Under the pieces are notes generated by a model that saw only the letters and a program-made list of their open reading frames with translations, had not been told where the DNA came from and made no database searches. The translations under genes and the position numbers were made by a program. This document shows, piece after piece, positions 17,119 through 27,551 of a DNA stretch of 64,000 nucleotides (within the stretch, counting starts at the first letter, position 1; every line of letters begins with the position of its first letter). Origin of the DNA: Methanosarcina sp942493015. Its GTDB lineage: Archaea; Halobacteriota; Methanosarcinia; Methanosarcinales; Methanosarcinaceae. The DNA lies in NCBI GenBank assembly GCA_942493015.1, contig OW818660.1, positions 3,534,001-3,598,000 of the forward strand, written 5' to 3'.

Positions 17119-18669
17119 ATGAGCATGGAAATTAACGATACAGAAATGTCGGACAATGTTACCCTGTCTGACAATAATGACAGCTCAAATAACAGGGTCT
17201 TTGATGACTCCAAAATTGCAAAGTTAAACGGCATCATAAGCCAGGGACTCAATCCTTACCCCTACAAGTTTGAAAAGACCGGGGATATCTGTAATATCCT
17301 GAAAAAGTTCGAGGACTTCGAAGAAAATGAGGGTTTAACTGTCAGAACTGCAGGCAGACTTTACAATATCCGCAAGCATGGCAAAATGATATTTGCCGAC
17401 CTTGGGGACCAGGCAGGCAGGATTCAGATCCTTATAAGGAAAGGAAATCTTCCTGATGAAGAATTTGAGACTTTTAAAAACTTTGTAGATTCTGGAGATA
17501 TCATAGGTATCCGGGGCGACCTTTTCAAGACCAAGAGAGGGGAAGACTCTATAGGCGTATCCGAGTTCTCTTTGCTCTCAAAATCACTATGTGCGCTTCC
17601 AGAAAAGTTCCACGGCTTAAAAGACATTGAAACCAGGTACAGGAAAAGATACCTTGACCTAATAGTTAATGCCGAAAAAAGGGAAATTTTCGTCATGAGA
17701 AGCAAACTCACCTCTGAGATCAGAAGATTCCTTGCTGAGAGGGAGTTTCTGGAGTTTGAAACCCCTATACTTCAGACTGTGTACGGAGGAGCAAATGCAA
17801 GGCCTTTCATGACTTTCCACAACTGTCTCGGGCAGAATCTATTCCTGAGGATTGCCCCCGAACTTTACCTCAAGAGACTTGTTGTTGGAGGGTACGAGAA
17901 AGTCTTTGAGATTTCAAAAAACTTCAGAAACGAAGATATCGATACGACCCATAACCCTGAGTTCACTATGATTGAGGTCTACGAAGCTTACAGTGACTAC
18001 AATGACATGATGGACTTAACCGAATGTCTTATCTCAGAACTTGTGTTCAAGCTCACCGGGGGCTACGAAGTAAAAATGGGCGAAAAAACGATCAATCTCC
18101 GTTCCCCCTGGAAGAGGATTTCCATGGAAGATGCCTTAAAAGAGTATGCCGGGCTTGATATCTTTGCCCACTCTCTTGAAGAATTGAAGCAAATAGCAAT
18201 CCAGAACAGGATAGAAGATTACGAAAAAGCAAAGAGTTACGGAGAGTTCCTTGCCCTGCTCTTTGAAGGTCTGGTTGAAGACAAGCTGATAAACCCGACA
18301 TTCATATACGACTTCCCCGTAGAAAACTCCCCTCTTGCCAAAAACCACAGAGATAAAGCAGGCTTTGTCGAGCGTTTCGAGCTCTTCCTCAATGGCTGGG
18401 AACTGGCAAATGGCTATTCTGAATTAAATGATCCCCTTGAACAGGAAAAGAGGTTCGAAGAACAGGACAAAAAAAGAAAGCTGGGAGACCTTGAAGCCCA
18501 GACCGTCGATTACGACTTTATAAATGCTCTTGGATACGGATTGCCTCCTACAGGAGGAATGGGGCTTGGAATCGACCGTCTAACCATGATCATTGCGGGT
18601 CTGGAATCCATTAAGGAAGTAATCCTCTTTCCGCAGATGAAAAGAGAAGACCGAGTTCAGGAAAACTGA
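17119..18669 (+). CDS. lysS: Class II lysyl-tRNA synthetase
   Basis: A 516-residue enzyme of normal length. An N-terminal OB-fold anticodon domain (about residues 70-180, with VRTAGRLYNIRKHGKMIFAD) precedes the class II catalytic core. Motif 2 is FRNEDIDTTHNPEFTM and motif 3 GGMGLGIDRLTM. It attaches lysine to tRNA-Lys. The first 40 residues are an unusual Asp/Asn/Ser-rich extension. Methanosarcina is known to hold both class I and class II LysRS. The start follows GAAGAGG. Confidence 0.97.
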   Translation: MSMEINDTEMSDNVTLSDNNDSSNNRVFDDSKIAKLNGIISQGLNPYPYKFEKTGDICNILKKFEDFEENEGLTVRTAGRLYNIRKHGKMIFADLGDQAGRIQILIRKGNLPDEEFETFKNFVDSGDIIGIRGDLFKTKRGEDSIGVSEFSLLSKSLCALPEKFHGLKDIETRYRKRYLDLIVNAEKREIFVMRSKLTSEIRRFLAEREFLEFETPILQTVYGGANARPFMTFHNCLGQNLFLRIAPELYLKRLVVGGYEKVFEISKNFRNEDIDTTHNPEFTMIEVYEAYSDYNDMMDLTECLISELVFKLTGGYEVKMGEKTINLRSPWKRISMEDALKEYAGLDIFAHSLEELKQIAIQNRIEDYEKAKSYGEFLALLFEGLVEDKLINPTFIYDFPVENSPLAKNHRDKAGFVERFELFLNGWELANGYSELNDPLEQEKRFEEQDKKRKLGDLEAQTVDYDFINALGYGLPPTGGMGLGIDRLTMIIAGLESIKEVILFPQMKREDRVQEN

Positions 18670-18703
18670 GTTCAAGATTGCAGGTCATATGGCGGATTTG
18701 TCT

Positions 18704-18727
18704 GGGGATTTACTCCCCTCTCTTTTT
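18704..18727 (+). terminator. Hairpin plus T-tract after lysS
   Basis: GGGGA (18704-18708) pairs with TCCCC (18714-18718), followed by TCTCTTTTTG, 35 bases after the lysS stop. Confidence 0.55.
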
Positions 18728-18901
18728 GTAATTTACTTTTCTTCCTTTTCCAATTCATTTCTCTTTCTTACTCTTTTTTCCTCTCTTTTTAGCTCCTTTC
18801 CTTGTTCTTATTCCATTGCAATCCTTGAATACAAGCATTTATATTGTTGCTGACTAACACAGCAACTAGAGTATTCTAAGTAAAAACCGATCACAGGAAA
18901 C

Positions 18902-21775
18902 ATGACCTTTAATAATATCTTCAAGTATTTTCACCCGAAAATTCAAGAAGCCCTCAAGACCCTTGGATTTGCAAAGCCAACAGAGCCTCAGGAAAGGGCT
19001 TTTCCTCACATAATGGATGGAAAACATACCCTTTTGATAGCCCCTACAGGTTCTGGCAAGACCGAATCAGCTGTGCTGCCTGTTTTTCACAGCATCCTGA
19101 AAAAGAAATCCGAAGCTAGAAGGGGAATCTCTGTCCTTTACATAACTCCACTTAGGGCACTTAACAGGGATATGCTTTCCCGCATCGAGCTTATTGGGAA
19201 ATTACTTGACATAAAAGTGCAGGTAAGGCATGGAGATACCTCTCAAAGCGAAAGGCAACGCCAGTCCAGAAATCCTCCCGATGTCCTTATTACTACACCT
19301 GAGACCCTGCAGGCGATGTTCACAGGCTCTCGCCTGCGGCAGAACCTTGAAACCGTAACCCATGTGATTGTAGACGAAATCCATGAGCTTGCAGGCTCAA
19401 AAAGAGGAGCTCAGCTGGCTGTGGGGCTTGAGAGGCTTGTGGAGATTTCAGGAGAATTTCAGAGAATTGGGCTTTCTGCAACAGTAGGAAATCCATGGGA
19501 GATTGCAAAGTTTCTGGCAGGGACTGGAAGAGACTTTACAGTTATTGAAGTAGCTTTGCTGAAATTGCTGGATTTCGATGTGGTCAACCCTCAGGTCTCA
19601 GATGGAGGCGAGATACAGGAGAGAGAAGTCCTGAATATTGCCAACACTGTGGGCTGTGAGCCTGAATTCGCCTCTCACCTTCTCTACATAGGGAAAATAG
19701 TAGAAGAAAGTCAGTCTACTCTTATTTTTGTAAACACTCGGCAGAGTGCTGAAGCTCTGGCTGCTGGCTTTCGGAAGCTTGGAGCATCCATAGGTGTGCA
19801 TCATGGATCTCTCTCTTTTGAGGCCCGCGTAGAAGCTGAGGAAGAATTCAAATCCGGAGCCCTCAGAGGTCTTATATGTACTTCTTCCATGGAACTGGGG
19901 ATCGATATCGGAAAAGTTGACCGGGTAGTTCAGTATGGATCTCCTCGCCAGGTTTCAAGGCTGCTCCAGAGGGTCGGGAGAGCAGGGCACAGGCTTCATG
20001 AGGTCTCTCGGGGGACTATCATTTCGATGGAAGTAGACGATACTGCAGAGAGTATGGCAATTACAAAGGCTGCACTGGAAGGCAAGGTTGAAGAGGTCTC
20101 TCCGCATATAAAATCTCTTGATGTTGTGGCAAACCAGATTGCAGGCATGGTTATGGATTTCGGAGAAGTCGATATTGAGAAGATTCTCAGGATCCTTCGA
20201 AGGACGTACCCTTTCAAAGATCTGCAGATTGAAGAGCTGCAGAGAGTGGTGGACCAGATAGGGGATTACAAAATGGTCTGGCACGAAAAAGGCTCCCATG
20301 TTGTGAAAAAACGCAGGAAAAGCTGGGAATATTATTATGAGAACCTCTCCATGATCCCGGACGAAAAGAAGTACGAGATCTACGACATTGTGAGCGGAAA
20401 AACGGTTGGCGTGCTGGATGAAGCTTTTGTTGTGAATTTTGCAGAACAAGGGGCAGTTTTCATAACAAAGGGCTATATGTGGCGGGTCATTGAGATGCCT
20501 GACCCTGGAAGAGAGCAGGGAAAGGACAGGATCAAGGTAGAGCCGGTCGAGGGTATGGGGGAAGTCCCGAGCTGGACAGGAGAAGAGATCCCTGTGCCTT
20601 TTGAGGTGGCTCAGGGGGTAGGAAAGCTCAGGGCGGAAATTGGAGCCCTTATCCTTGCAGATTTTGATGATGAAGCTATTGCAGAAAAGCTGCAGGAAAA
20701 ATACTCTGTTGAGAGGAGTGCCGTGCTTGAAGTAATTCGTCTCTTGCGGGAACACATAGAAGGAGGCTTCCCCCTGCCTGACGTGGATACAATTGTGATC
20801 GAAGACGAAGGAGACGCTGTGACCCTTAACGCTTGCTTCGGCCACAATACAAACGGCACCCTTGCCAGAGTCCTGACATCTCTCCTATCAGCTCGCTTCG
20901 GGAGCAGTGTAGCTCAGGAAGTGGACCCTTACAGGATTAGGCTGACTCTTCCTCGCAGGGTAGGTCCTGTCCAGATTCGGGATATGCTCCTCTCCCTCCG
21001 GCCTGAACACGTTGAGCCCATTATCGAAATGACCCTGAAAAACACTACTGTAATTAAATGGAAAATGGTCCATGTTGCCAGGAAGTTCGGAGCCCTTTCC
21101 AGAGACGTTGAATATGATCGGATAAGCATGAAAAAGCTCCTTGAAATCTACGAAGGCTCTTCCATGTACGACGAAGTTATCCGAGAGATTTTCCACGATA
21201 TGCTTGACGTCCCCAGGGCAAAAGAAGTTCTGAAAAGAATTGCAGCCGGCGAAATTTCAGTAGAAGTCTCAGGCCCAACCCCGATAGGCTCAGCGGGCTT
21301 TGCCATGAAAAAAGACCTTGTAGCCCCGGAGAAAGCCGACCGGTCAATTGTCCTCGCCCTTAAAGAACGCATTATGAATGATAAAATTGTTCTATTCTGC
21401 ACGACCTGCAAGAAATGGACCTCCCGCCGCCAGGTCAAAAATGTCCCCGAAGAAATCATCTGCCCGGTCTGCGATTCTCAGATGATCGCAGCCCTCAAAC
21501 CCTGGGAAGAAGAAGAAATCAACCTCGTCAAAAAACAGGCAAAAAACGTCAAAGTCACCTCCGAAGAAAAAAAACGCATCCAGCGCGTCTACAGAAACGC
21601 AAGCATAGTCCGTTCCCAGGGGAAAAAAGCAGTTATTGCCCTTGCCAGCAGGGGGATTGGACCTGAGACGGCATCAAGGGTCATTGAAAAAATGAGGGTG
21701 GACGAAGAAGCTTTTTACAGGGATATCCTGATTGCAGAAAGAAATTATGTGAAAACGAAGAAGTTCTGGGAATAG
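18902..21775 (+). CDS. Lhr-like superfamily 2 DNA helicase
   Basis: A 957-residue ATP-dependent helicase. Walker A is APTGSGKTESA (about residue 50), motif II DEIHEL, motif III GLSATVG, and motifs V-VI include MELGIDIGKVDRVVQYGSP and LLQRVGRAGHR. A winged-helix/Lhr core region follows, then a C-terminal zinc finger (CTTCKKW and CPVCDSQ). Lhr proteins unwind DNA 3' to 5' in repair and replication restart. Length is close to archaeal Lhr-type family 2 proteins with the added zinc finger. The start is ATG 18902 after AGGA. Confidence 0.93.
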   Translation: MTFNNIFKYFHPKIQEALKTLGFAKPTEPQERAFPHIMDGKHTLLIAPTGSGKTESAVLPVFHSILKKKSEARRGISVLYITPLRALNRDMLSRIELIGKLLDIKVQVRHGDTSQSERQRQSRNPPDVLITTPETLQAMFTGSRLRQNLETVTHVIVDEIHELAGSKRGAQLAVGLERLVEISGEFQRIGLSATVGNPWEIAKFLAGTGRDFTVIEVALLKLLDFDVVNPQVSDGGEIQEREVLNIANTVGCEPEFASHLLYIGKIVEESQSTLIFVNTRQSAEALAAGFRKLGASIGVHHGSLSFEARVEAEEEFKSGALRGLICTSSMELGIDIGKVDRVVQYGSPRQVSRLLQRVGRAGHRLHEVSRGTIISMEVDDTAESMAITKAALEGKVEEVSPHIKSLDVVANQIAGMVMDFGEVDIEKILRILRRTYPFKDLQIEELQRVVDQIGDYKMVWHEKGSHVVKKRRKSWEYYYENLSMIPDEKKYEIYDIVSGKTVGVLDEAFVVNFAEQGAVFITKGYMWRVIEMPDPGREQGKDRIKVEPVEGMGEVPSWTGEEIPVPFEVAQGVGKLRAEIGALILADFDDEAIAEKLQEKYSVERSAVLEVIRLLREHIEGGFPLPDVDTIVIEDEGDAVTLNACFGHNTNGTLARVLTSLLSARFGSSVAQEVDPYRIRLTLPRRVGPVQIRDMLLSLRPEHVEPIIEMTLKNTTVIKWKMVHVARKFGALSRDVEYDRISMKKLLEIYEGSSMYDEVIREIFHDMLDVPRAKEVLKRIAAGEISVEVSGPTPIGSAGFAMKKDLVAPEKADRSIVLALKERIMNDKIVLFCTTCKKWTSRRQVKNVPEEIICPVCDSQMIAALKPWEEEEINLVKKQAKNVKVTSEEKKRIQRVYRNASIVRSQGKKAVIALASRGIGPETASRVIEKMRVDEEAFYRDILIAERNYVKTKKFWE

Positions 21776-22265
21776 AAAATTATTAACTAAAAATTAGGTT
21801 TGTTATAATCAAAGACTATTTTTTCATGTCAACCGTACAACATCATATATAATAATTCGCGCTCATTCCTAATTTTTGATATTTGTTGATTGCGTGATAC
21901 CCTGAAAGTTTAAACTTGAGAATATATTGGCAATGCGATTCCAGATTCAAGTGTTTCCACTTCAAACACAATTCTTTCCAAAACATTTATAAGTACTTAT
22001 ATCTCTTATCTTTCAAGCGTTTTTCAGTCTCTCCTTCTTTTATTATTCTTTTATTTAGTTCTTTTTAATCACTTCATCCTTTATCAAAATCTTCAGTAAT
22101 TATGACTTTCAAGCGAGGATGGCTAATAAGATTGCTTCGGGTTTGAGCTTTCTATTTTCCTGAACTGCCGCTCTTTTTATCAGGATATGTTTAAATGATA
22201 ACACCTGGTCCCGAAAAAGATTATCAGGCAAGTTGAGACGAGACCATGGGTGAAAACAATCTCTA
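21776..22265. other. Intergenic, no gene seen
   Basis: About 490 AT-rich bases between convergent genes. I find no gene, repeat or convincing hairpin. Confidence 0.5.
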
Positions 22266-22625
22266 TTAGATGCTCATTTTCCAGGCTCTATAATTTTCTA
22301 AGTCATCTTTAATAAGGCTAAATGCAAAAGCAAGCACAGCGATATCATCTACAAATCCAATTAAAGGAAGAATATCCGGAGAGATGTCAATCGGACTTAT
22401 GAGATACAGGAGAGCTAATGTTATCACAAATACCGTTTTCCTTGGAACTGGATATTTCCTGTTAAAGGAATCTGATAACATAGAGACCAATAATCCTAAA
22501 TAATCCCAAATTCTCCTGGGATCTGCTGGGCGGTAACGAGCGTCTCTTACCTTTTCCGGAAAAATCACTCTAGCATCAGACTTTTCTTCAATTTCCCCCG
22601 TTCTGACATCATAGATTTTATCCAT
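22266..22625 (-). CDS. YkvA family (DUF1232) protein
   Basis: A 119-residue protein whose C-terminal half (KTVFVITLALLYLISPIDISPDILPLIG split over helices, then FVDDIAVLAFAFSLI) is the DUF1232/YkvA signature with its YLISPIDISPD motif. The function of this small membrane-associated family is unknown. A strong ribosome binding site GGAGG precedes the ATG. It stands alone. Confidence 0.88.
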   Translation of the reverse strand: MDKIYDVRTGEIEEKSDARVIFPEKVRDARYRPADPRRIWDYLGLLVSMLSDSFNRKYPVPRKTVFVITLALLYLISPIDISPDILPLIGFVDDIAVLAFAFSLIKDDLENYRAWKMSI

Positions 22626-23046
22626 AATAATCCTCCAACCTATTCTTTATTGTATATTGAGTTTTTTAAACTAACTATGAAATTGGATTTTTTTGCATCA
22701 ATTGAACCAATTAATGTTTTTTCTACAAACGTAACTCAAATTTTGGCTTTATACAAATCCTAATTTGTTGCATCATTATAAAAAAGTTTTTGAATTCGGT
22801 GCTCCTTCCAGTTTCCGCTATAAACGTAGGCGCACTTAATATAATTGGCTGCAAATAAAAATGGTGGTAATAAGTATATTAAGTTTGTTGAAGTTATTCT
22901 GAAGGCTGCTCAGTCTTGCAGAATGAACCTTTAAATCTGAGGATTTGAGGGAGGCAGTTATTCAAAAAAAATGGTGTAATCCTTCAAAGAAAGATTACAG
23001 ACGGCGGTAAAATCGAAAAATACTGTCATCTCTGCAGCCCACTTAA
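22626..23046. other. Intergenic with a short unexplained open frame
   Basis: About 420 bases. On the plus strand, roughly 22948-23125 is open and reads KITDGGKIEKYCHLC, with a CxxC. It has no ribosome binding site or family match and runs antisense into the next gene, so I do not call it. An inverted repeat GTAATC/GATTAC is at 22975-22997. Confidence 0.35.
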
Positions 23047-23448
23047 TTACGGGAACTTTGGTGTTATGGATTTTTCTATTGTCAAATTAACAATTCCTGA
23101 TCCCAGTGGTTTAGCATGTACATGATAAGTGCCGTTTTCTCGTACAGTAAACTTCGGGTGGTAAGGGATATAATTCTTTTTGGATTTTGTCAATGTAAAT
23201 GTGTCTTCAAATGCAACAGAAGATCCCTTGCGTATTGTTACATTTATCCTCTCGGGACCATTCACATTCTCAATCCAGAGTTTATAATTCACGCCTTCTG
23301 TGAGGTTGATTTTAAAATCGGCTTCTTTTGACACGGGTTCCGAGATAACATATTCTCCGCCTCCTTGAAGCGCTACTGCTGCATAAAATATAAAAACTAC
23401 TACGTAAAGCCATGTAAGTCCCTTTGGCTCTTTCTGCTCTTCTGGCAT
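23047..23448 (-). CDS. Single-pass exported protein with a beta-sandwich-like domain
   Basis: A 133-residue protein with a membrane helix at about residues 13-32 (WLYVVVFIFYAAVALQGGG), then a region of alternating beta-type sequence containing INVTIRKGSSVAF and NYIPYHPKFTVRENGTYHVHAKP. The pattern resembles small archaeal surface domains that bind or present carbohydrate or lipid; no function is known. I choose ATG 23448 because GGGGAGGG lies directly upstream; the longer frame from 23469 has no such site. Three N-glycosylation sequons are present. Confidence 0.7.
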   Translation of the reverse strand: MPEEQKEPKGLTWLYVVVFIFYAAVALQGGGEYVISEPVSKEADFKINLTEGVNYKLWIENVNGPERINVTIRKGSSVAFEDTFTLTKSKKNYIPYHPKFTVRENGTYHVHAKPLGSGIVNLTIEKSITPKFP

Positions 23449-23594
23449 CTTCCCTCCCCTTTCAAGCAATCTTTCTTACTCAGGTAGCTTGCATACAAAT
23501 TTCTTCCTTTAATTCTCAATTTTTTATTTATTTTGTCCTCTCTTGCTCTGGGTATTGGTAGTATTAATGGCAGGTCATTAAGCAGGATCAGGCT

Positions 23595-23732
23595 TTACTG
23601 AATGTCTTCTGCGACGTGCAACACAATCTTCCCGCGCGCGTGGCGACTTTCGTTCATCTCATGAGCTTTTTTTGCTTCTTTTCGAGGGAGAACAGTCGTT
23701 ATATCTGAAAAAAACTCTATCTTGACTGTATC
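23595..23732 (-). pseudogene. C-terminal remnant of a zinc-type alcohol dehydrogenase/quinone oxidoreductase
   Basis: Forty-five codons read VLPRKEAKKAHEMNESRHA followed by RGKIVLHVAEDIQ and a stop. This matches the usual C-terminal end of NADPH:quinone oxidoreductase-type dehydrogenases (LPLEEAAEAHR, ESR--RGKIVL). An in-frame TAG lies just upstream and the other 280 or so residues are missing, so only the tail survives. Confidence 0.6.
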
Positions 23733-23958
23733 CTACTGGCTGCTCCGTCTTTTTGAAACGATCAAAGTTGTCAACAACCCCGTCTCTGTAAATTTCTCCA
23801 CTATTATTGTAAACGATCTCGCATTCTTTTATATCGTCTGCAGGATTTCCTATTTCACAACTCGTATTTTCCATCAAAGCAGATTTTTCCATGTTTGCAG
23901 CCGGAAGTGTAAGAAATAAGATGAGTATAAAAGGCGGCAAAGCTCCGGTGTTCTTCAA
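23659..23958 (-). CDS. Small secreted protein of unknown function, possibly truncated
   Basis: A 99-residue frame with a signal peptide (MKNTGALPPFILILFLTLPA). The following 50 residues contain two cysteines and sequons but no recognised domain. The last 25 codons overlap the dehydrogenase remnant in another frame, so the natural C-terminus may have been lost in the same rearrangement. Low confidence as an expressed gene. Confidence 0.35.
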   Translation of the reverse strand: MKNTGALPPFILILFLTLPAANMEKSALMENTSCEIGNPADDIKECEIVYNNSGEIYRDGVVDNFDRFKKTEQPVGYSQDRVFFRYNDCSPSKRSKKSS

Positions 23959-24209
23959 ATTAACCCCCCTCCTTGAATTATATTCAAATTATTCTATTTT
24001 AATGTTCCCTGTTTTCCTTAAAAGGGAGTAAAAATCCCATATATCTCATATTCTTTAGTTAAATTTAAAAATTTAAAAGTTGAAGGATAAATCAGAATCG
24101 AGATTTTGTTTTCGAGATTTTGTATTATATGATGATATCAAAAATTTTGATTATTTTCAGACAATTCTATTTCTTTGTAAATGCCTCTCTTTTCTAGCTT
24201 AAGTATGCT

Positions 24210-24434
24210 CTATCTTTTACTCAGTCCTTCCTTAAACCTCATGATTGCAGCATAAACCAGTGTAAAAAATCCTGCTGATATCATCAGTCCCACAGAAAAA
24301 CCGGCTTCTGGTCCCAGTCCAGGATTATTCTTTGAACCTCCAGATACAAACAGCAGGAGTAATACCAGAAAAGGTGTGAAAAGTAGAATTTTCCCCATTG
24401 TTTCAAGAGCGTGCAGGTAATCTTCGGATTCCAT
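24210..24434 (-). CDS. Small two-helix membrane protein
   Basis: A 74-residue protein with hydrophobic segments at about residues 15-32 and 48-66 and a basic C-terminus (RFKEGLSKR), joined by a Gly/Pro-rich loop. No family function is recognised. The first codons ME-SEDYLHALETMG are polar. It is an isolated gene. Confidence 0.55.
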   Translation of the reverse strand: MESEDYLHALETMGKILLFTPFLVLLLLFVSGGSKNNPGLGPEAGFSVGLMISAGFFTLVYAAIMRFKEGLSKR

Positions 24435-25001
24435 GTCTCTAATTATCCTTACAAATAATTTTATTCTCTTACATATTTTTGTTCTCTTATTCTTTTAAGT
24501 TTTCTGCACAGTGTTTTATCTCTTTGGTTTCTATTCTCGCACACTCTCTTTTTATGGAGGTGTGGTCCTTCTAGTGAAACTTTATCTCTTCGCATAGACA
24601 AGTTTCTAACTCCTGGGTTAATTTTATATAACAATACCATTTTTTTATATATGATTTCAATTTCAAAATTTAAGAAGTTTGGGATGAAAAATGCTAGCAT
24701 TATATCCATTAAAGGCAGCATAAAATCCATTTTATCAAACTGGATATGGAAATATAATGAGAAATTTTTACTGGGTGTTTGGTTTTTTCTTGTCTTATTT
24801 TTAAAGACTGATCTGAATGTCTTGAGTTTGCAGGTAAAAAGGAGTTTAACTCCTAAAACCCTGACTCAATCTCAGTCATTTAGGATTCCAGTGTATACCA
24901 TAATGCCTCGCATAAATTTTTCTATCACCAATTGTTAACTCAAACGATTGCCAAAAAATGAATTTCGTTATTTCATCTAAAATTTTACTACGGTGTTTAC
25001 C
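24435..25001. other. Intergenic region upstream of the beta-helix surface protein
   Basis: About 570 AT-rich bases. A plus-strand 95-codon frame at 24651-24938 has no ribosome binding site or recognisable domain and is not called. The region presumably holds the promoter of the next gene. Confidence 0.4.
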
Positions 25002-27539
25002 ATGCGGCAAATAAAAAGAAAATTAATAACTGTTTTTTTACTAATTTTTGCATTAAATTTGACGACTGTAGGGAGTGGAGCAGCTATTACAATTTATGTG
25101 AATAACAGCACGGGTCCTGTTGCTAATTTCACCTCGATCCAGGCTGCGGTAAATGCTGCGCATCCCGGAGATGAAATTATAGTCAAACCTGGCACTTATG
25201 TGGAAAATATTAATGTTACCAAGAACGTTACTATTAGTTCCGAATCCGGAAATCCCTCTGATACTATAATCCGCGCAGCCAGGAGTTCTGAAGATATTTT
25301 TAGTATTATGGCAAATGGCGTAAACATTAGAGGTTTTACTATAAAGGGGACCTCCTACTCTGGAATCCATTTTTTCGGAGCTACTGATTGCCATATTCAA
25401 AACAATAATTTATCTAATAACAGTTGCAGTATCGATCTGTATCTGTTCAGTTCCGGTAATACACTAGATAATAATAATATTACAGACAGTGTTACAGGCA
25501 TCAGCATTGGGGACAGCTGGTATAATTTTTTGAGTAGTAACTCCATCTCAAATTGTACTAGTGGAATTTCACTTTTTGACTCCACGAATAACAACCTGAG
25601 CGATAATGTTATTTCAAAAAATAACGAGGGTATTTCTCTTATAGGCGAGTCAAACGGTAACACCCTGATAAATAACACTATACATTTAAATGAGAAACTG
25701 GGACTTCATATATACGAGACTTCTAATAACCTCATTTACAATAATTATTTCAATAACACTCTGAACGTAGAATCTGAACTTGTTTCGGGAGAAAATATCT
25801 GGAACAAGACTAAAATAGAAGGTACTTCTGTAGTCGGTGGTCCTTTTCTGGGGGGGAATTTCTGGGCAAGACCTGATGGCACTATATACCCCGAGGGAGG
25901 GAGGGACACTAACCTTGACGGTATTTTTGACGAACAATATAATATTGAAGGCAGTGACTTCATCGATTATCTTCCTCTAAGAGAATGGAAACCAATGACG
26001 ATTACTGTAAACAACAGTACAGGTCAGGTTGCGGATTTTACCACTATCCAGGCTGCAGTAGATAATTCATCACCCGGGGATATAATCCTTATTTCTCCAG
26101 GCATCTATAAAGAAAACGTCGATGTGTATGTGACGAATTTAACTCTCATGGCTGAATCAGGGAGTCCGAAAGATACCGTTGTTGAGGCAGTAAGCAATTC
26201 GGATGATGTTTTCTATGTTATTGCGGATGGTGTGGCAATCCGTGGGTTTAATGTAAAAGGACCTATAAGTTCTCCCAATGCCAAAATACATCTTAATGGG
26301 GTGAAGTATTGTCGGATTGAAAACAATCAACTATCTGGCAACGATTCAAGTTCAAATGCAGGGTTTGGAGTTCGGCTAGATTCATCCAGCAGTAATGTGC
26401 TAAGTAATAACTCTGTGTCAGGCAATGGAACTTCTATTTTCCTGAATAATTCCAGCGAAAATATACTGATCAGTAACACGGCATTTAACAGTACTTATGG
26501 TTTCTGGGTAGATTCTTCCGGCAATAATACGCTGAATATGAATAATGCGTCAAACAGCAAAGTTGGGTTTTATCTGAAAACCTCCCACGGGAACACGCTT
26601 AACAACAGTACGGTATTAAATAGTGTCTACTCTGGCATCAATCTGAGGGATTCTGTAGGAAACACATTAAGTAACTCCACTGCAGTAAACAATAATGTTT
26701 CTGTTGTTCTGAATAACTCCAGCAGAAACCTGCTTAACAATAACATGCTATCTGACGACAATTATGGAATTTTGCTGTACTCTTACAGTAATAATAATAA
26801 GCTGAGTGATAACAGGGCATCAAACAACAATGTGGGTATCCATGTAAGAACCTCAAATGGAAACATGCTGGCAGCCAACGAGGCATTAAACAGCACTGGA
26901 GCTGGCATAAGTTTGTGGAATGCTACAGGAAACACATTAAATGGCAATAAAGCATTGAATAATGCAGTCTCTATCTCTCTGCATAACTCCAGTAAAAACG
27001 CGCTTGCCAATAATACGGCATCCAGCAACAGTTATGGCATATTGATGAATTCTTCAAGCAATAACAAGCTGACTGGTAACAACATCTCAAACAATAAATT
27101 CGGAATTTATTTGAAAACATCCAGTTACAACAAGCTGTCAGGTAACGGGGTAAACTTGAACAACAAGTACGGTATTTATTTGAATTCTTCCATGAACAAT
27201 GTGTTAAACGATAGCTGGGTCGTTTCTAATTCAGAATATGGTTTCTACCTTCTGGACTCAAAAAATAACTCAATTTATAATAATTACTTCAATAACACAA
27301 ACAATACTTATTTCCAGGGTACAAACTCGGGAACCAGCTTAAATACGTCCAGAAAACAGGAAACGAATATCATAGGTGGGCCTTACAGTGGTGGTAATTT
27401 CTGGGCTACCCCAGAGGGTAATGGATTCAGCCAGACTTATGCAGATGCAAATGGCGATGGAATCTGTGATGTAGCATATACCGTGAGTAAAGGAAGCATT
27501 GATTATCTGCCTCTTGCAGGTTTGAGTGCCAGGAAGTGA
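25002..27539 (+). CDS. Secreted NosD-like parallel beta-helix (PbH1/CASH) surface protein
   Basis: An 845-residue exported protein with a signal peptide, then two related modules. Each begins with ITxYVNNSTG, xxFTxIQAAV and PGDxIxxxPGxY, typical of the NosD/right-handed beta-helix family. Long runs of N-N-L/S/T-GN units form the helix rungs, and many are N-X-S/T sequons. Each module ends with NxxGGPxxGGNFWA and a calcium-binding-like D-x-N-x-DG loop. It is probably a glycosylated envelope protein involved in adhesion or carbohydrate interaction. An alternative GTG start is at 24993. Confidence 0.88.
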   Translation: MRQIKRKLITVFLLIFALNLTTVGSGAAITIYVNNSTGPVANFTSIQAAVNAAHPGDEIIVKPGTYVENINVTKNVTISSESGNPSDTIIRAARSSEDIFSIMANGVNIRGFTIKGTSYSGIHFFGATDCHIQNNNLSNNSCSIDLYLFSSGNTLDNNNITDSVTGISIGDSWYNFLSSNSISNCTSGISLFDSTNNNLSDNVISKNNEGISLIGESNGNTLINNTIHLNEKLGLHIYETSNNLIYNNYFNNTLNVESELVSGENIWNKTKIEGTSVVGGPFLGGNFWARPDGTIYPEGGRDTNLDGIFDEQYNIEGSDFIDYLPLREWKPMTITVNNSTGQVADFTTIQAAVDNSSPGDIILISPGIYKENVDVYVTNLTLMAESGSPKDTVVEAVSNSDDVFYVIADGVAIRGFNVKGPISSPNAKIHLNGVKYCRIENNQLSGNDSSSNAGFGVRLDSSSSNVLSNNSVSGNGTSIFLNNSSENILISNTAFNSTYGFWVDSSGNNTLNMNNASNSKVGFYLKTSHGNTLNNSTVLNSVYSGINLRDSVGNTLSNSTAVNNNVSVVLNNSSRNLLNNNMLSDDNYGILLYSYSNNNKLSDNRASNNNVGIHVRTSNGNMLAANEALNSTGAGISLWNATGNTLNGNKALNNAVSISLHNSSKNALANNTASSNSYGILMNSSSNNKLTGNNISNNKFGIYLKTSSYNKLSGNGVNLNNKYGIYLNSSMNNVLNDSWVVSNSEYGFYLLDSKNNSIYNNYFNNTNNTYFQGTNSGTSLNTSRKQETNIIGGPYSGGNFWATPEGNGFSQTYADANGDGICDVAYTVSKGSIDYLPLAGLSARK

Positions 27540-27551
27540 CTTTCACCCTGT

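Noticed and set aside
19955..20845. 296-codon minus-strand frame inside the Lhr-like helicase gene
   Set aside because: The plus strand encodes all helicase motifs in order; the antisense product has no recognisable domain.
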